Source of the DNA: Candidatus Poribacteria bacterium
GTDB taxonomy: Bacteria; Poribacteria; WGA-4E; WGA-3G
DNA: 64,000 nt
Assembly (NCBI GenBank): GCA_026706025.1
Contig: JAPOZO010000020.1
Coordinates: 111,064 to 175,063, forward strand
Direction: 5' to 3'
Shown: in pieces, positions 1 to 9,456 of the stretch
How positions within the stretch are numbered: the stretch's first letter is position 1
Layout of the letters: each line of letters begins with the position of its first letter
Program-made: the position numbers and the translations under genes
The notes under the pieces: generated by a model
Seen by the model: the letters and a program-made list of their open reading frames with translations, nothing else
What the model was told of the DNA's origin: nothing
The model's database searches: none

Positions 1-32
1 GATAACCGACAACTACTAAAAAGGAGATTTTT

Positions 33-356
33 ATGGCTTTTTTTGAATTAAGGCAGTACAGAACGAAACCCGGTCAACGCGAAAACTGGGTGAAATACAT
101 GGAAGAAACGGTACTCCCATTCCAGATATCTAAAGGAATGGTTGTGATTGGCAGTTTCATCGGTGAAGAAGAGGACGATCTCTACGTTTGGATCCGACGG
201 TTCGAGAGCGAAGAACAGCGAGAGCAGCTCTACGCAGCGGTCTATGAAGATGATCGGTGGAAAAACGAGATGTCACCACGCGTCGGTGAACTGATTGATA
301 GAGAACAAATCGTTGTCACACGGCTTGAACCCACTTCGCGCTCGGCACATCAATAA
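33..356 (+). CDS. NIPSNAP family protein
   Basis: Small 107-residue protein with the FELRQYR opening and the central VIGSF and YVWIRRF strands of the NIPSNAP ferredoxin-like (dimeric alpha/beta barrel) fold. A Shine-Dalgarno AAGGAG lies at 20-25, right before the ATG. NIPSNAP domains are structural or small-ligand-binding and no catalytic residue can be assigned. The gene ends 53 bp before a dioxygenase gene on the same strand, so the two may be co-transcribed. The family call rests on overall pattern; the substrate is unknown. Confidence 0.8.
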   Translation: MAFFELRQYRTKPGQRENWVKYMEETVLPFQISKGMVVIGSFIGEEEDDLYVWIRRFESEEQREQLYAAVYEDDRWKNEMSPRVGELIDREQIVVTRLEPTSRSAHQ

Positions 357-409
357 GACAGAGACTACGGCACACGGCGTGTGCCTGCTACCTTTAACGG
401 AGGTGTCTC

Positions 410-1156
410 ATGAGCCCTGAAGAAAAATATTTGTTTGATCTATGGGGATATGTGAATATTGAAGGCGTTTTAGGCGATGAAGCACTCGCGGAATTGAACG
501 CCCTGATTGATGCCCAAGATTATCCGGATCCAGTGGATGATAATGTTCATTCGCAGCGATTTGGTGGCTTCCTAAGTTGGGAAAACGACGCGTTCCGTAA
601 ACTGCTTAACCATCCGCGTATTATGCCGTGCTTAGCGGAGGTCGTCGGTCCTAAGTTTCGGCTCGATCACGTCTACGGCATCTTAATGATAGAAGGCAAC
701 CCAGGCGGAACACTCCACGGTGGCGGCACGCCTTATGATCCGTCGCAGTACTACGTCTTCCGAAACGATCGGATGTATAACGGACTAACTGTCGTCTCGT
801 GGGCGTTAACCGATATGCTGCCTGGACACGGTGGTTTCTGTTGCATCCCGGGTAGCCATAAGAGCAACTACCCGTGTCCGCCGGAATTCCGACCGGTGGT
901 AGACAACAAAACCTGCATGGCACCCGTGCATCAGAAGGCCGGCGATGTGGTGATCTTCACCGAAGCATTGACACACGGCACGCTCCCATGGACGGCTACA
1001 CACGAACGCCGCTCAATTTTATTCAAGTATTCACCAGGACACGCCTCATGGGGACAAGGCAGATACGATGACGAACTTCGCAACCTGATGTCGGAAGAGG
1101 ATCAGAAGTTAATGCTGGAACCGCCTTACGTTGCACACCGTAAACCGGTCGTCTAA
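410..1156 (+). CDS. Phytanoyl-CoA dioxygenase (PhyH) family protein, atypical metal motif
   Basis: Predicted cupin-fold Fe(II)/2-oxoglutarate oxygenase of 248 residues, slightly short for PhyH. The C-terminal half is typical: an LPGHGGFCCIPGSHKSNYP block, then ALTHGTLPW supplying the distal Fe-binding His, and HERRSILFKY supplying the Arg expected to bind 2-oxoglutarate. The proximal HxD motif is not canonical: the matching place reads LHGGGTPYD, with His and Asp five residues further apart than usual. It could use an altered ligand set or a different substrate from the two HQD-type paralogs in this window. The ATG follows GGAGG at 400-404. Confidence 0.85.
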   Translation: MSPEEKYLFDLWGYVNIEGVLGDEALAELNALIDAQDYPDPVDDNVHSQRFGGFLSWENDAFRKLLNHPRIMPCLAEVVGPKFRLDHVYGILMIEGNPGGTLHGGGTPYDPSQYYVFRNDRMYNGLTVVSWALTDMLPGHGGFCCIPGSHKSNYPCPPEFRPVVDNKTCMAPVHQKAGDVVIFTEALTHGTLPWTATHERRSILFKYSPGHASWGQGRYDDELRNLMSEEDQKLMLEPPYVAHRKPVV

Positions 1157-1198
1157 ACGTGAGTCGCGTTAACAGAGAGCGTTCTACGTCTTTCTGCT

Positions 1199-1219
1199 GG
1201 TGAGGTTTTCAACCTCGCC
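1199..1219. other. Intergenic hairpin between convergent genes
   Basis: GGTGAGGTT-TTC-AACCTCGCC forms a 9-bp stem with one G-U pair and a 3-nt loop, in the 100 bp between the convergent dioxygenase and dehydratase genes. There is no T-tract on either side, so it is not a textbook intrinsic terminator. Confidence 0.35.
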
Positions 1220-1256
1220 TACTGACTGCTGATGGCTGACTGCTGACAGCCAATCT

Positions 1257-2402
1257 CTACCAATCCGCGACGCTGCCATCGGTATCATAATAGTACTCGC
1301 CGCCGAGTTCTTCAGGGTAGGTGTTAAGTGTCTGTTCTGCCTCGTTCGCATCAATTTCAAAGCCGAGTCCGGGTTTCGTCGGCAATTCAATGTGTCCATC
1401 TGTAACCTGCCAATCCTCAATAAACAGACCGTCCCCTAACCCGGCATCAATCTGTTCTTGGATCAGGAAATTCGGCACAACGGCATCCACATGAAGGGAG
1501 GCAGAGAAAGCAACGGGACCGATAGCACAATGCGGGGCGATGTGCATATAGTAGACCTCCGCCATGTTCGCAATCTTCTTCAGTTCAGTAATGCCACCGG
1601 CATGGGAGGTATCGGGCTGTAAGTAAGCGACCGCCTGTTTCTCGAATATCTCGCGAAACCCCCAACGCGTCAGCAGCCGTTCACCCGTCGCAATCGGGAA
1701 CGGCACATGGTCGGAGATCAGTTTGAGCGCGTCTACATTCTCTTGTGGAATAGGTTCCTCGACGAACATCGGACGCATCCCTTTAAGTTCATGACAAATC
1801 TCAACGGCGAGCGCAGGGGTCATCTTACTGTGGAAGTCAAACGCAAGTTCGACTTCGGGTCCCACCCACTCGCGCATGAGATAGGCGCGTTCTACAAATT
1901 CGTCAATAACCGCGGGAGGTTCGTGTCCACGCCACTTGCCACCGGGACCGCTTTTAAATGCCGTATAACCGCCTTTTTGCTGTAAAAATTCGAGGCGTTC
2001 TTTCGCAGCAGCTTTGCCTTCGTCAGTTAAGCTCCCGATGCCCCAGTGTGCATAGACGCGGATACGGTCGCGTACAGCACCACCTAAGAGTTGATAGGCA
2101 GGTACATCGTAGTATTTGCCAGCGATGTCCCACAACGCCTGATCAATGCCGGACAAAGCGGACATCAAGATATTACCGCCTCGGAAGAATGCGGAACGAT
2201 AAACGTGTTGCCAGTGGTGTTCAATCCGTAACGGATCTTTACCGATAAAATAGTCGGCAAGTTCCGTAACAGCCATACACGTGCTTCTCGGTTTACCTTC
2301 AAGCGTGGTTTCACCCCATCCGACGATACCGGTATCTGTCGTGATCTTAACGAGCCGCGTCCGGCGACGCGGGTAAAATTGTTCAATAGTCGCAATTTTC
2401 AT
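1257..2402 (-). CDS. Mandelate racemase/muconate lactonizing enzyme family dehydratase (D-galactonate dehydratase-like)
   Basis: Enolase-superfamily protein of 381 residues, the usual length for acid-sugar dehydratases. The N-terminal capping domain begins MKIATIEQF. The barrel carries the metal ligands of the family as AFDFHSKM (Asp), VEEPIPQEN (Glu) and ATGERL (Glu); QPDTSHAGGITE and HIAPHCAIGPV supply later active-site strands, including a His expected to act as acid/base. The pattern is close to DgoD, which converts galactonate to 2-keto-3-deoxygalactonate, but the exact sugar acid cannot be read from sequence. It is divergent from the sulfatase gene downstream on the + strand. A glycerate kinase lies 1.8 kb away, which fits aldonate catabolism. 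Confidence 0.85.
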   Translation of the reverse strand: MKIATIEQFYPRRRTRLVKITTDTGIVGWGETTLEGKPRSTCMAVTELADYFIGKDPLRIEHHWQHVYRSAFFRGGNILMSALSGIDQALWDIAGKYYDVPAYQLLGGAVRDRIRVYAHWGIGSLTDEGKAAAKERLEFLQQKGGYTAFKSGPGGKWRGHEPPAVIDEFVERAYLMREWVGPEVELAFDFHSKMTPALAVEICHELKGMRPMFVEEPIPQENVDALKLISDHVPFPIATGERLLTRWGFREIFEKQAVAYLQPDTSHAGGITELKKIANMAEVYYMHIAPHCAIGPVAFSASLHVDAVVPNFLIQEQIDAGLGDGLFIEDWQVTDGHIELPTKPGLGFEIDANEAEQTLNTYPEELGGEYYYDTDGSVADW

Positions 2403-2570
2403 TTTTTAACTATGGCCTCCTGGACACCGCTCCATTTCATTACGCGGTGGTTTCTGATTAGGTCTCAACTCTGTTTGGTAATTTTGATGTTTCTTTACCT
2501 GTAGCTCGTAATGTAATGGAGAGCGGATTTACGGAATGTGCCTCAAAGGTTCAAAATCACGTTGTTTAAC

Positions 2571-2610
2571 CGCAAGGAAAATTAAAAATTCGCAAGGAAA
2601 ATTAAAAATA
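2571..2610 (+). repeat. Duplicated 20-bp ribosome-binding leader before the sulfatase
   Basis: CGCAAGGAAAATTAAAAAT occurs twice in direct tandem (2571-2590 and 2591-2610). Each copy holds an AAGGA Shine-Dalgarno core; the second is about 11 nt from the ATG at 2610. A near-identical leader (GCAAGGAATAATTAAAAAA) precedes the amidohydrolase at 21419. Confidence 0.7.
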
Positions 2611-3947
2611 TGTCCTCACAACCGAATGTTCTTTTTATGATTGCTGATGACCATCGATGGGATGCTATCGGCGGTATGGGTGACCCGACCGTTAAGACGC
2701 CTACTATGGATTCACTCATGGCACGCGGGACAACCTTCCGCCAGACACACATTATGGGTTCACTTGTCGGAGCAGTCTGTGTACCGAGTCGTGCTGCTGT
2801 CCTCACCAGTGCTAATCTTTTTCGTAGCGGCGGAAACCAGATTAACCCAGATTTGGCTGTCTGGCCACAAGTCATGCGCGAGGCAGGGTATCACACATTT
2901 TTTTCCGGCAAATGGCATAATGATAGACAAACATTTAGCAATAGTTTTGACGATGGCGGGTCAATTTTCTTCGGTGGCATGGGCAATCAATATAAAGTGC
3001 CAATTTTCGATTTTGATCCGACAGGAAAATATCCGCAAGATGATAGGTATATTGGTGATAAGTTTTCTACGGAACTGTTTACAGACTCAGCGGTGCAATT
3101 TATAGAAAACTACGACCAAACGGATCCATTTTTCCTTTACCTCTCCTTTACTTCACCGCATGATCCTCGGACACCGCCAGGAGAATACGCGACGATGTAT
3201 AAACCTGAGGATGTCCCTGTTCCAGAAAACTTCCTCCCGGAACACCCGTTTGACAACGGGGAAATGCGGATTCGTGATGAAGTGCTGGCAGAATTCCCAC
3301 GCACCCCTGAAATCGTTCAACAACATATCGCCGATTACTACGGTATGATTACCAGCCAAGATGCCGAAATGGGACGCTTGCTAAACACATTGGAAGCCAA
3401 CGGACATCTTGACAACACCATTGTCATCTATACCGCTGACCACGGACTCGCTGTTGGACAACACGGGCTGCTCGGCAAACAGAATCTCTATGACCACAGC
3501 ATCCGTGTACCTTCCATATTTGCCGGACCGGGAATCCCCGAAGGCACAACAGTTGATGCACTCACTTACCTCTACGATGTCTTTCCGACCGTCTGTGACC
3601 TAACCAGTGTCGAGTGTCCGGATACGACTGAAGGGTGTAGTTTAGTACCCCTGATGGAGGGGTGTGTGGATCAGGTTCGTCCTACAGTCTTCGCGGCGTA
3701 CAAAGATATTCACCGCACCATCAGCGATGGTCGTTGGAAACTGATCCGTTATTATGTCTCTGAAGAGACTGGTAAAGGCACAGATTACATCCAACTCTTC
3801 GATCTGGAGCAGGATCCTTGGGAAACAACAAACCTCGCGGGCCTGCCTGAGCATGCCGACCGCATCCGCTCACTTGCTGCTGATATGAAAATGTGGCAAA
3901 CCGAGGCGGACGATTTCATGAAAGACACACCGATATTGTTACAGTAG
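2610..3947 (+). CDS. Sulfatase (arylsulfatase / choline-sulfatase type family)
   Basis: Alkaline-phosphatase-fold sulfatase of 445 residues. The N-terminal metal site is IADDHRWD (Asp13-Asp14). The CxPSR signature at residues 57-61 (VCVPSRAAV) marks the Cys to be matured to formylglycine. The second metal/substrate block is TADHGLAVGQHGLLGK near residue 280. The C-terminus has the usual RWKLIRYY and LFDLEQDPWETTNLA strands. No signal peptide is evident, so it may be cytoplasmic or exported in another way. The anaerobic-type or FGE maturation enzyme is not in the window. The last codons and the TAG stop lie inside the first unit of a 41-bp tandem repeat, so the original C-terminus may have been replaced. 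Confidence 0.92.
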   Translation: MSSQPNVLFMIADDHRWDAIGGMGDPTVKTPTMDSLMARGTTFRQTHIMGSLVGAVCVPSRAAVLTSANLFRSGGNQINPDLAVWPQVMREAGYHTFFSGKWHNDRQTFSNSFDDGGSIFFGGMGNQYKVPIFDFDPTGKYPQDDRYIGDKFSTELFTDSAVQFIENYDQTDPFFLYLSFTSPHDPRTPPGEYATMYKPEDVPVPENFLPEHPFDNGEMRIRDEVLAEFPRTPEIVQQHIADYYGMITSQDAEMGRLLNTLEANGHLDNTIVIYTADHGLAVGQHGLLGKQNLYDHSIRVPSIFAGPGIPEGTTVDALTYLYDVFPTVCDLTSVECPDTTEGCSLVPLMEGCVDQVRPTVFAAYKDIHRTISDGRWKLIRYYVSEETGKGTDYIQLFDLEQDPWETTNLAGLPEHADRIRSLAADMKMWQTEADDFMKDTPILLQ

Positions 3948-4135
3948 TAGGCACGCGCCGTCGTGCCGTAAGCAGTTGGATACAGTAGTAGGCACGCGCC
4001 GTCGTGCCGTAAGCAGTTGGATACAGTAGTAGGCACGCGCCGTCGTGCCGTAAGCAGTTGGATACAGTAGTAGGCACGCGCCGTCGTGCCGTAAGCAGTT
4101 GGATACAGTAGTAGGCACGCGCCGTCGTGCCGTAA
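3941..4135. repeat. 41-bp tandem repeat with internal hairpin, 4 full copies plus a partial fifth
   Basis: Units start at 3941, 3982, 4023, 4064 and 4105; the fifth is cut after about 31 bp. Copies look identical. Each contains GGCACG-CGCCGT-CGTGCC, a perfect 6-bp stem with a 6-nt loop. The array starts in the last codons of the sulfatase gene and supplies its TAG stop. The unit length is not a multiple of 3, and the open frames through it on the minus strand are by-products of the repeat, not genes. Confidence 0.95.
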
Positions 4136-4191
4136 TGCATTAGAGAAGACTGGAAGATTAGAAGGGCAGCCTTCTTTTCTTCCCACCTTCC

Positions 4192-5340
4192 TTAACTCCC
4201 CTGTCCACTATGACCAATAGCAATCAATCGTGCAGCCTGCTCCGCGGTGTCAGCGATCAACCGCGACGCGTCTCCGACAGCATCTTCAAGAGACATCGGC
4301 TCTTGTACGATACCCAACATCGCATCAATGCCAGCCTCGTAAACGGCTTCGGCCCCTTCAGCGATACCGCCTGCAATCGCAATCACAGGGATATTATGCG
4401 TCTTTGCGACCTTTGCAACACCGACAGGTGTTTTCCCGAACGCCGTCTGAAAATCGAGTTGCCCCTCACCCGTAAAAACGACAGAAGCACCTTTCACGCG
4501 TTCCTTGAGGTCAACGGCATCAACCATAATATCAATACCGAGTTGTAATTCAGCGTTGAGAAACGCCATCAGTCCTGCTCCTAATCCGCCCGCGGCCCCT
4601 GCCCCCGGGATGTCGTTAAAGGATTTACCGAGTGTCCGTGCCAAGACTTCATCAAAATGTGCGAGATGCGCGTCCAACGTCTCAATCATTTCAGGCGTGG
4701 CACCCTTTTGTGGTCCATAAACGTGTGACGCGCCTTCGGGGCCGGTCAACGGATTGTTGACATCACAAGCGACAACGGTCTCTGTTTCAGCAACCGCTGG
4801 ATGTAAACCCGATACATCTATTGACGCTAATTGTCCGAGTCCACCACCACCACGCGAAATCTGTTTGCCGTTTGCATCCAACAACCGAACACCGAGTGCC
4901 TCCGCCATACCGGCTCCGCCATCGTTCGTCGCGCTGCCGCCGATACCGATGATTAAGCGTCTACATCCGGCTTCCAAAGCGGTGTGGATCAGCTGCCCAG
5001 TGCCGTAGGTGGTGGTGTGGAACGGATTCCGTTCATGCGGTGCGACAAGCGTGAGACCGGAAGCGGATGCCATCTCAATGACAGCGGTTTCTCCGTCTGC
5101 GAGGATGCCGAATTGTGCATCAACTTCATTTTCCAGCGGTGCAAGCACGCGTTGTATTCGGAGATGTCCCCCGGTGGCATCAACGAGCGACTGCACAGTC
5201 CCTTCGCCACCGTCTGCCATCGGGATTTTGTCAATAATAGCATCAGGAAACACGCGACGGAGCCCCTGCTCAATCGCACACGCAGCTTCGAGTGCACTCA
5301 CGCTTCCCTTGAATGAATCAGGCGCAACTACAATTTTCAT
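4192..5340 (-). CDS. Glycerate kinase (type I, GlxK/GarK family)
   Basis: Phosphorylates D-glycerate, feeding it into glycolysis. The start is set at the ATG at 5340, giving 382 residues, because MKIVVAPDSFKGS is the conserved N-terminus of the family; an in-frame upstream ATG at 5424 would add 28 unrelated residues. Diagnostic blocks: PMADGGEGT, GIGGSATNDGGAG (the Gly-rich phosphate-binding signature), FTGEGQLDFQT and GIAEGAE. It is cytoplasmic. Near two sugar-acid enzymes it likely acts at the end of an aldonate or glyoxylate-type route. Confidence 0.92.
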   Translation of the reverse strand: MKIVVAPDSFKGSVSALEAACAIEQGLRRVFPDAIIDKIPMADGGEGTVQSLVDATGGHLRIQRVLAPLENEVDAQFGILADGETAVIEMASASGLTLVAPHERNPFHTTTYGTGQLIHTALEAGCRRLIIGIGGSATNDGGAGMAEALGVRLLDANGKQISRGGGGLGQLASIDVSGLHPAVAETETVVACDVNNPLTGPEGASHVYGPQKGATPEMIETLDAHLAHFDEVLARTLGKSFNDIPGAGAAGGLGAGLMAFLNAELQLGIDIMVDAVDLKERVKGASVVFTGEGQLDFQTAFGKTPVGVAKVAKTHNIPVIAIAGGIAEGAEAVYEAGIDAMLGIVQEPMSLEDAVGDASRLIADTAEQAARLIAIGHSGQGS

Positions 5341-5537
5341 AACGGATAATCTATCACAAACACTGCAATCTGTCAAGTTCAGATGATAACTAATTATTCT
5401 TACGATTTCTCCGAGATTATGCACCTTTTTCGCTGATAAATTGTTTCATTAATAATAGGACTTACGCAAATCCCTTGTGGGTGTCAATCCACAAATTCCA
5501 GATTTTTTTCAAATTATGCGAATTTTCAGCCCAAAGT

Positions 5538-5572
5538 TTCGTCTTTAATAATAGAGGGTATGAACCGTATCG
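5538..5572 (+). promoter_or_regulatory. Shared upstream element of the ECF-fusion operons, copy 1
   Basis: TTCGTCTTTAATAATAGAGG at the 5' end followed by a GTATCG-type 3' end. It is nearly identical to 9566-9599, which stands before the second sigma-fusion gene. Weaker similarity continues downstream (CAAGATT boxes near 5590 and 9622). It ends 58 bp before the ATG. It could be an autoregulated ECF promoter with a conserved leader; the -35 and -10 cannot be assigned with certainty. Confidence 0.55.
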
Positions 5573-5630
5573 GACCGCGTAATTTTACAAGATTCGGTCA
5601 CGACCCAACTGTTCTTTAGGAGGGCACTTC

Positions 5631-7835
5631 ATGGAAAAAGAAAGCGATGTTCAACTCATTCAGAGAATATTATCGGGTGATGAAGCGGCGTTTGGTGTTT
5701 TGGTCGACAAGCACCAGAGAAGTGTCCACGCCCTTGCGTGGCGGAAGGTCGGCGATTTCCACGATGCCGAGGAGATTACACAGGACACGTTCCTTCAGGT
5801 GTACAAAAAACTACCGACACTTAAAGACCCTTATAAATTTGCTGGATGGTTGTATGTCATCGCAAACCGGCTCTGCATTGATTGGATACGGAAGAAAAAT
5901 CTTGCGATACAATCGCTGGAGGACACATCTGTGGAAGAAATTGAGAAAGCCTCTTATACCCATCACGTATCGGAGCAGTCGGAAATAACTATCTCTGAAC
6001 GTCGCCGTGAGATCGTCAAAAAACTTCTCGCAAAACTACCAGAGAGTGAGCGGACAGTCATGACGCTCCATTACCTCGGCGAAATGACCGTCAAAGAAAT
6101 TAGCAAGTTCTTGGGGGTCTCAGTCAGTGCGATTCAGAACCGACTGTATCGGGCACGAAAACGGTTAAAAGCGAAAGAAGAATCCCTCGTTCAAGAAGTT
6201 CTCGGTAGTGTGCAGATACCGGCAAGTATCAAACAAAACATCATGCGGCGGGTCGCCGACATAAAACTTACACCGTCTCCAACTCCAAAACCGTTGCTCC
6301 CATGGGTCGCTTTCGGCACCGCCGTGGTTTTGGTTGCCTTATTGCTCGGTGTCAGCAATCAACATCTCATCCGTTTTCAGAGACCCTATAGTTTTGAGGC
6401 AGCCTCTGAACCTACCATTGAGATCGTTGATACCGATATCGTTCTTGATATTGTGTCAAAACCTGCTGTGCGAAATCAGGTGGGACGTGCGACGCTTACT
6501 CGTAAAACCAATGGTGCCAGTACACAAGTTTCTCACACAGGGTCAACGCCCAACACATTAAAAAATTCACGAAGGCAGCTGTCGGTCATGGAAAAAGTCC
6601 AAACGCGTAGCCTGCCTTCCGTTACGGCACCTTGGACAGAATGGTTCGTCAATAAGCATCATCTGTCCCCTGCAGAAATGACGGTATCTCACGATATGTT
6701 TTGGAGTCCTGAGTTTGGATTACGCTTTCAAAGAACAGATGAAGGTGTTTCACTTGTCGGGGATTGGATAGAAGCACGCAGACAACAGGAAGCGTTGCTT
6801 GATTTAAATCCGAATACGATACTCCTATGTGAGGTGAATATGCGAGGGGCTGATCCTGGGTCACCCTTTTTGAAAGAACTTTATAGCAGTGATGATTTCC
6901 CCTGGATCACAGACGCATCTGGCGAAATCATTCTTGGGGTACCTGCGGAGCAATATACAGATTTACTCATAGATTTTACACACCCCATCGCCCAAGATAT
7001 TATTGTTGATCAAGCCATCGCTGTTGCTGAAAGTGGGTTATGGGATGGTATCCTTTTCGGTTACTGGGATGAAAAAGAGGTCGTACTTGAAGGTTATCGT
7101 TCTTATGCGGCAGAACAGAAGGCTCGAGAATCCATACTTAAACGTATTCGTAATGCTGTCGAAGACGATTTTCTGATAATTGTTGGCGGTACAGGTCAGT
7201 TGAGTTTTGGGACGCCTTATGTCAACGGTATTATCCTGTACAGCGACCATCAAGACTTTAGTAATGATCAACGGACGGGACTTATTGAACTCGAAAGTAA
7301 CCTGCTCTGGGCGGAAGAAAACCTACGTGAACCGAGAATCAATTATTTGCAAGCTAAAGGTGTTGCCAGTGAATTGCCATTGAACCCAACAAACCAGCAG
7401 GCAATGCGTTGTTTTACAACCCTTTCTCTGACGCATTCTGATGGATATTTTCTTTATACTATGGGTGTTGACTGGGGAGAACCGCACCGGCACGATGATT
7501 TTTATTGGAATTATCCTCACAAACATACGGATTGGGATTATTGGAACCAACATACAAATTCGCACGACACTTTTCTGCACGCGCATGGAGGTGTCCATTA
7601 TTGGTATGACTTTTGGGATGCCGACCTCGGACATCCCATTGGGAAGAAGGGGCGGTTGTACCTGAACCGGGACGGCTTATTCATCCGAGAATTCACCAAG
7701 GGATGGGTAATTTACAACCGCAGTGGGAAAGCACAGAAGATCCAACTACCAGCATTTGCGACCGGTGTCGCCAGTGGTATCATTGGCACATCACACACCG
7801 TCCCAGATTTAGACGGTGAGATTTATTTGAAGTAG
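5631..7835 (+). CDS. ECF sigma factor fused through a membrane segment to a glycosidase-like ectodomain
   Basis: A 734-residue fusion. Residues 1-90 are sigma-70 region 2 (DAEEITQDTFLQVYK, WLYVIANRLCIDWIRKK). Residues 125-185 are region 4 with a helix-turn-helix (VKEISKFLGVSVSAIQ). Residues 221-242 form one hydrophobic segment (LLPWVAFGTAVVLVALLLGV) after a basic stretch, predicting sigma inside and the rest outside. Residues 320-734 are a TIM-barrel-like domain shared with the four following genes, reminiscent of the hypothetical glycosyl hydrolase (GHL) families. Three positions conserved in the secreted paralogs are changed here: Asp to Gly477, Asn to Gly519, Glu to Tyr537. A His-rich insert lies near residues 620-660. 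Start ATG follows AGGAGGG. No anti-sigma gene is adjacent. Inferred role: membrane-tethered, substrate-responsive sigma factor. Confidence 0.9.
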   Translation: MEKESDVQLIQRILSGDEAAFGVLVDKHQRSVHALAWRKVGDFHDAEEITQDTFLQVYKKLPTLKDPYKFAGWLYVIANRLCIDWIRKKNLAIQSLEDTSVEEIEKASYTHHVSEQSEITISERRREIVKKLLAKLPESERTVMTLHYLGEMTVKEISKFLGVSVSAIQNRLYRARKRLKAKEESLVQEVLGSVQIPASIKQNIMRRVADIKLTPSPTPKPLLPWVAFGTAVVLVALLLGVSNQHLIRFQRPYSFEAASEPTIEIVDTDIVLDIVSKPAVRNQVGRATLTRKTNGASTQVSHTGSTPNTLKNSRRQLSVMEKVQTRSLPSVTAPWTEWFVNKHHLSPAEMTVSHDMFWSPEFGLRFQRTDEGVSLVGDWIEARRQQEALLDLNPNTILLCEVNMRGADPGSPFLKELYSSDDFPWITDASGEIILGVPAEQYTDLLIDFTHPIAQDIIVDQAIAVAESGLWDGILFGYWDEKEVVLEGYRSYAAEQKARESILKRIRNAVEDDFLIIVGGTGQLSFGTPYVNGIILYSDHQDFSNDQRTGLIELESNLLWAEENLREPRINYLQAKGVASELPLNPTNQQAMRCFTTLSLTHSDGYFLYTMGVDWGEPHRHDDFYWNYPHKHTDWDYWNQHTNSHDTFLHAHGGVHYWYDFWDADLGHPIGKKGRLYLNRDGLFIREFTKGWVIYNRSGKAQKIQLPAFATGVASGIIGTSHTVPDLDGEIYLK

Positions 7836-7904
7836 GTTTCATCACCAACCGATGTCAACGGTGATGGTGTTGATAATAAATTAAAAAGGATTAACGATGC
7901 ATAA
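7836..7904 (+). pseudogene. In-frame dockerin remnant after the first sigma-fusion stop
   Basis: Reading on in the same frame past the TAG at 7833-7835 gives VSSPT, then DVNGDGVDNK (7851-7880), the start of a dockerin calcium loop, then unrelated residues and TAA at 7902. The secreted paralogs have a complete two-loop dockerin at this place without the stop. Most simply a decayed dockerin; stop readthrough is possible but unproven. Confidence 0.7.
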
Positions 7905-9387
7905 AATAAAGTCTATTTTACTATTTATGATGCTTGGGTTTTTTTCCCTTTCTTCAACGCCTGCTGAAGAAGCGAAACTGTCGGTAATAGAACGGCTGAA
8001 TGCGAGAAATTTCCCCTCACTTTTCGCGGCGTGGGCTGGGTGTCACTATATACCACCGGACGCAAATTGGACTGAAAGGCGACACGATTTGGTGTGGGGG
8101 CACCGTATCCCAGAAGGACGGTTTGAAAAAATTGATGGCAAGATTGTCCTCACTGGGGATGTTGAGGCTGCAAGAGAAAGGTGGTCAGAACACCGTCGGT
8201 ATAACCCGAATATGATATTCCTCATGGATATTCCTTTCTCCGTTGCCCCACTCGAGGGTAGCAAAAACACATTATTTGGAGAAATTTTTCCAGATGATTG
8301 GCCTTTCATGATAATCCACGAAACAGGTGAGGAAGTTTTAGGGTTTACAGGTGATCACGTAAACCCACAGTCACGACTCATAGATTTCACACATATAGAG
8401 GCACAAAAAGTGATTGTCGGGATGGCGAAAGCCGTAGATGATAGTGAATTCTTTGACGGCATCTTTATTGATTGGTGGGATGAAACAGGTTTGACATTAG
8501 ATGGTTACAGAACACTTGAGGAAGAATTTGAAGCACGTATACATATCCTGCAATCTATTCGGGATGTTGTGAGCGATGATTTTCTGATCGTTGTCAATTC
8601 AAATCATGAAGGCGCAAAGTATTCTGCCCCCTATATTAATGGTGTGTTCACGGAGACGTTTCGTCATGCAATGCCTGATGACTTTGAACATCTTTCTATG
8701 CTGTGGCTTGAGGAGGGTTTCCGCTGGGTTGAATCAGAGTGTCGCTTCCCACAGATACCGTGTTTTGAAGCAGAAGGAATTGGGATTCAATCCCCGATGA
8801 GTCCTGAAAACCTACAGGCTATGCGGTGCTTAACAGCGTTGTATTTGACGCATTCGGACGGATTTTTTACTTACACGATGGGCGTTAATTTACGTGATAG
8901 ACAGAATCACGTACATGATAGTCATTGGGTTGGTGGGCCTGACCATGATGACCTACACGCAAGAAGCATTGTTCATGAGCACCATCACGAGCATTACTGT
9001 TACGATTTTTGGTATGCCGACTTGGGTCGTCCGATAGGAGAGAAATTTCAACGTTATGAGGATAGAGAAGGTCTGTTTATCCGTGAGTTCACTAACGGCT
9101 GGGCAGTCTATAATCGGAGCGGAGAAGAGCAGATTGTCAAGCTTCCCGTCAAATCAAGTGGCGTAGAAAGCCGGATTACCGCTATTGAACACACTATTCC
9201 TGATTTAGATGGCGAGATTTTTTTGAAAACCCTCATCGTGGCGGCGGATGTCAATGGTGATGGCGTGGTGAATGTCTTGGATCTCGTGATAGTCGCTAAC
9301 GCTTTTGGTGAATCCGAACCGGATCTGAATGGCGATGGGATAGTCAACGTCTTGGATCTCGTGATAGTCGCGAATGCGTTTGAGTAA
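7897..9387 (+). CDS. Secreted glycosidase-like protein with C-terminal type I dockerin
   Basis: A 496-residue exported paralog of the preceding ectodomain. Signal peptide at residues 1-23 ([16 protein letters not shown]). Residues 28-440 are the TIM-barrel-like domain with the intact candidate active-site positions Asp192 (DGIFIDWW), Asn234 (VVNSN) and Glu253 (NGVFTETF). A His-rich loop (HEHHHEHY) sits near residue 360. The last 50 residues are two dockerin calcium loops ([10 protein letters not shown] and [10 protein letters not shown]), which in cellulosome-like systems bind cohesins; no cohesin gene is in the window. Like its sigma-fused neighbour it has no leucine-rich repeats. It begins 61 bp after the sigma fusion and probably shares its transcript. 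Confidence 0.88.
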   Translation: MHKIKSILLFMMLGFFSLSSTPAEEAKLSVIERLNARNFPSLFAAWAGCHYIPPDANWTERRHDLVWGHRIPEGRFEKIDGKIVLTGDVEAARERWSEHRRYNPNMIFLMDIPFSVAPLEGSKNTLFGEIFPDDWPFMIIHETGEEVLGFTGDHVNPQSRLIDFTHIEAQKVIVGMAKAVDDSEFFDGIFIDWWDETGLTLDGYRTLEEEFEARIHILQSIRDVVSDDFLIVVNSNHEGAKYSAPYINGVFTETFRHAMPDDFEHLSMLWLEEGFRWVESECRFPQIPCFEAEGIGIQSPMSPENLQAMRCLTALYLTHSDGFFTYTMGVNLRDRQNHVHDSHWVGGPDHDDLHARSIVHEHHHEHYCYDFWYADLGRPIGEKFQRYEDREGLFIREFTNGWAVYNRSGEEQIVKLPVKSSGVESRITAIEHTIPDLDGEIFLKTLIVAADVNGDGVVNVLDLVIVANAFGESEPDLNGDGIVNVLDLVIVANAFE

Positions 9388-9456
9388 GAAACCAGAAATC
9401 ATAGGAGACACCTCTTCGGAACTGACAAAGTTCAAACAACACCCGCATTTTTGTTA

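Noticed and set aside
3941..4135. CRISPR array
   Set aside because: Units abut without spacers, so it is a tandem repeat.
3785..4186. Open frames on the minus strand through the 41-bp repeat
   Set aside because: The 41-bp unit lacks stops in all three minus frames, so the frames are a by-product of the repeat; no RBS or protein pattern.
4192..5424. Longer glycerate kinase start at 5424
   Set aside because: The conserved N-terminus begins at ATG 5340; the extra 28 residues are unlike the family.
5455..5480. Possible transposon end near GGACTTACGCAAATC
   Set aside because: No inverted partner, duplication or transposase found nearby.
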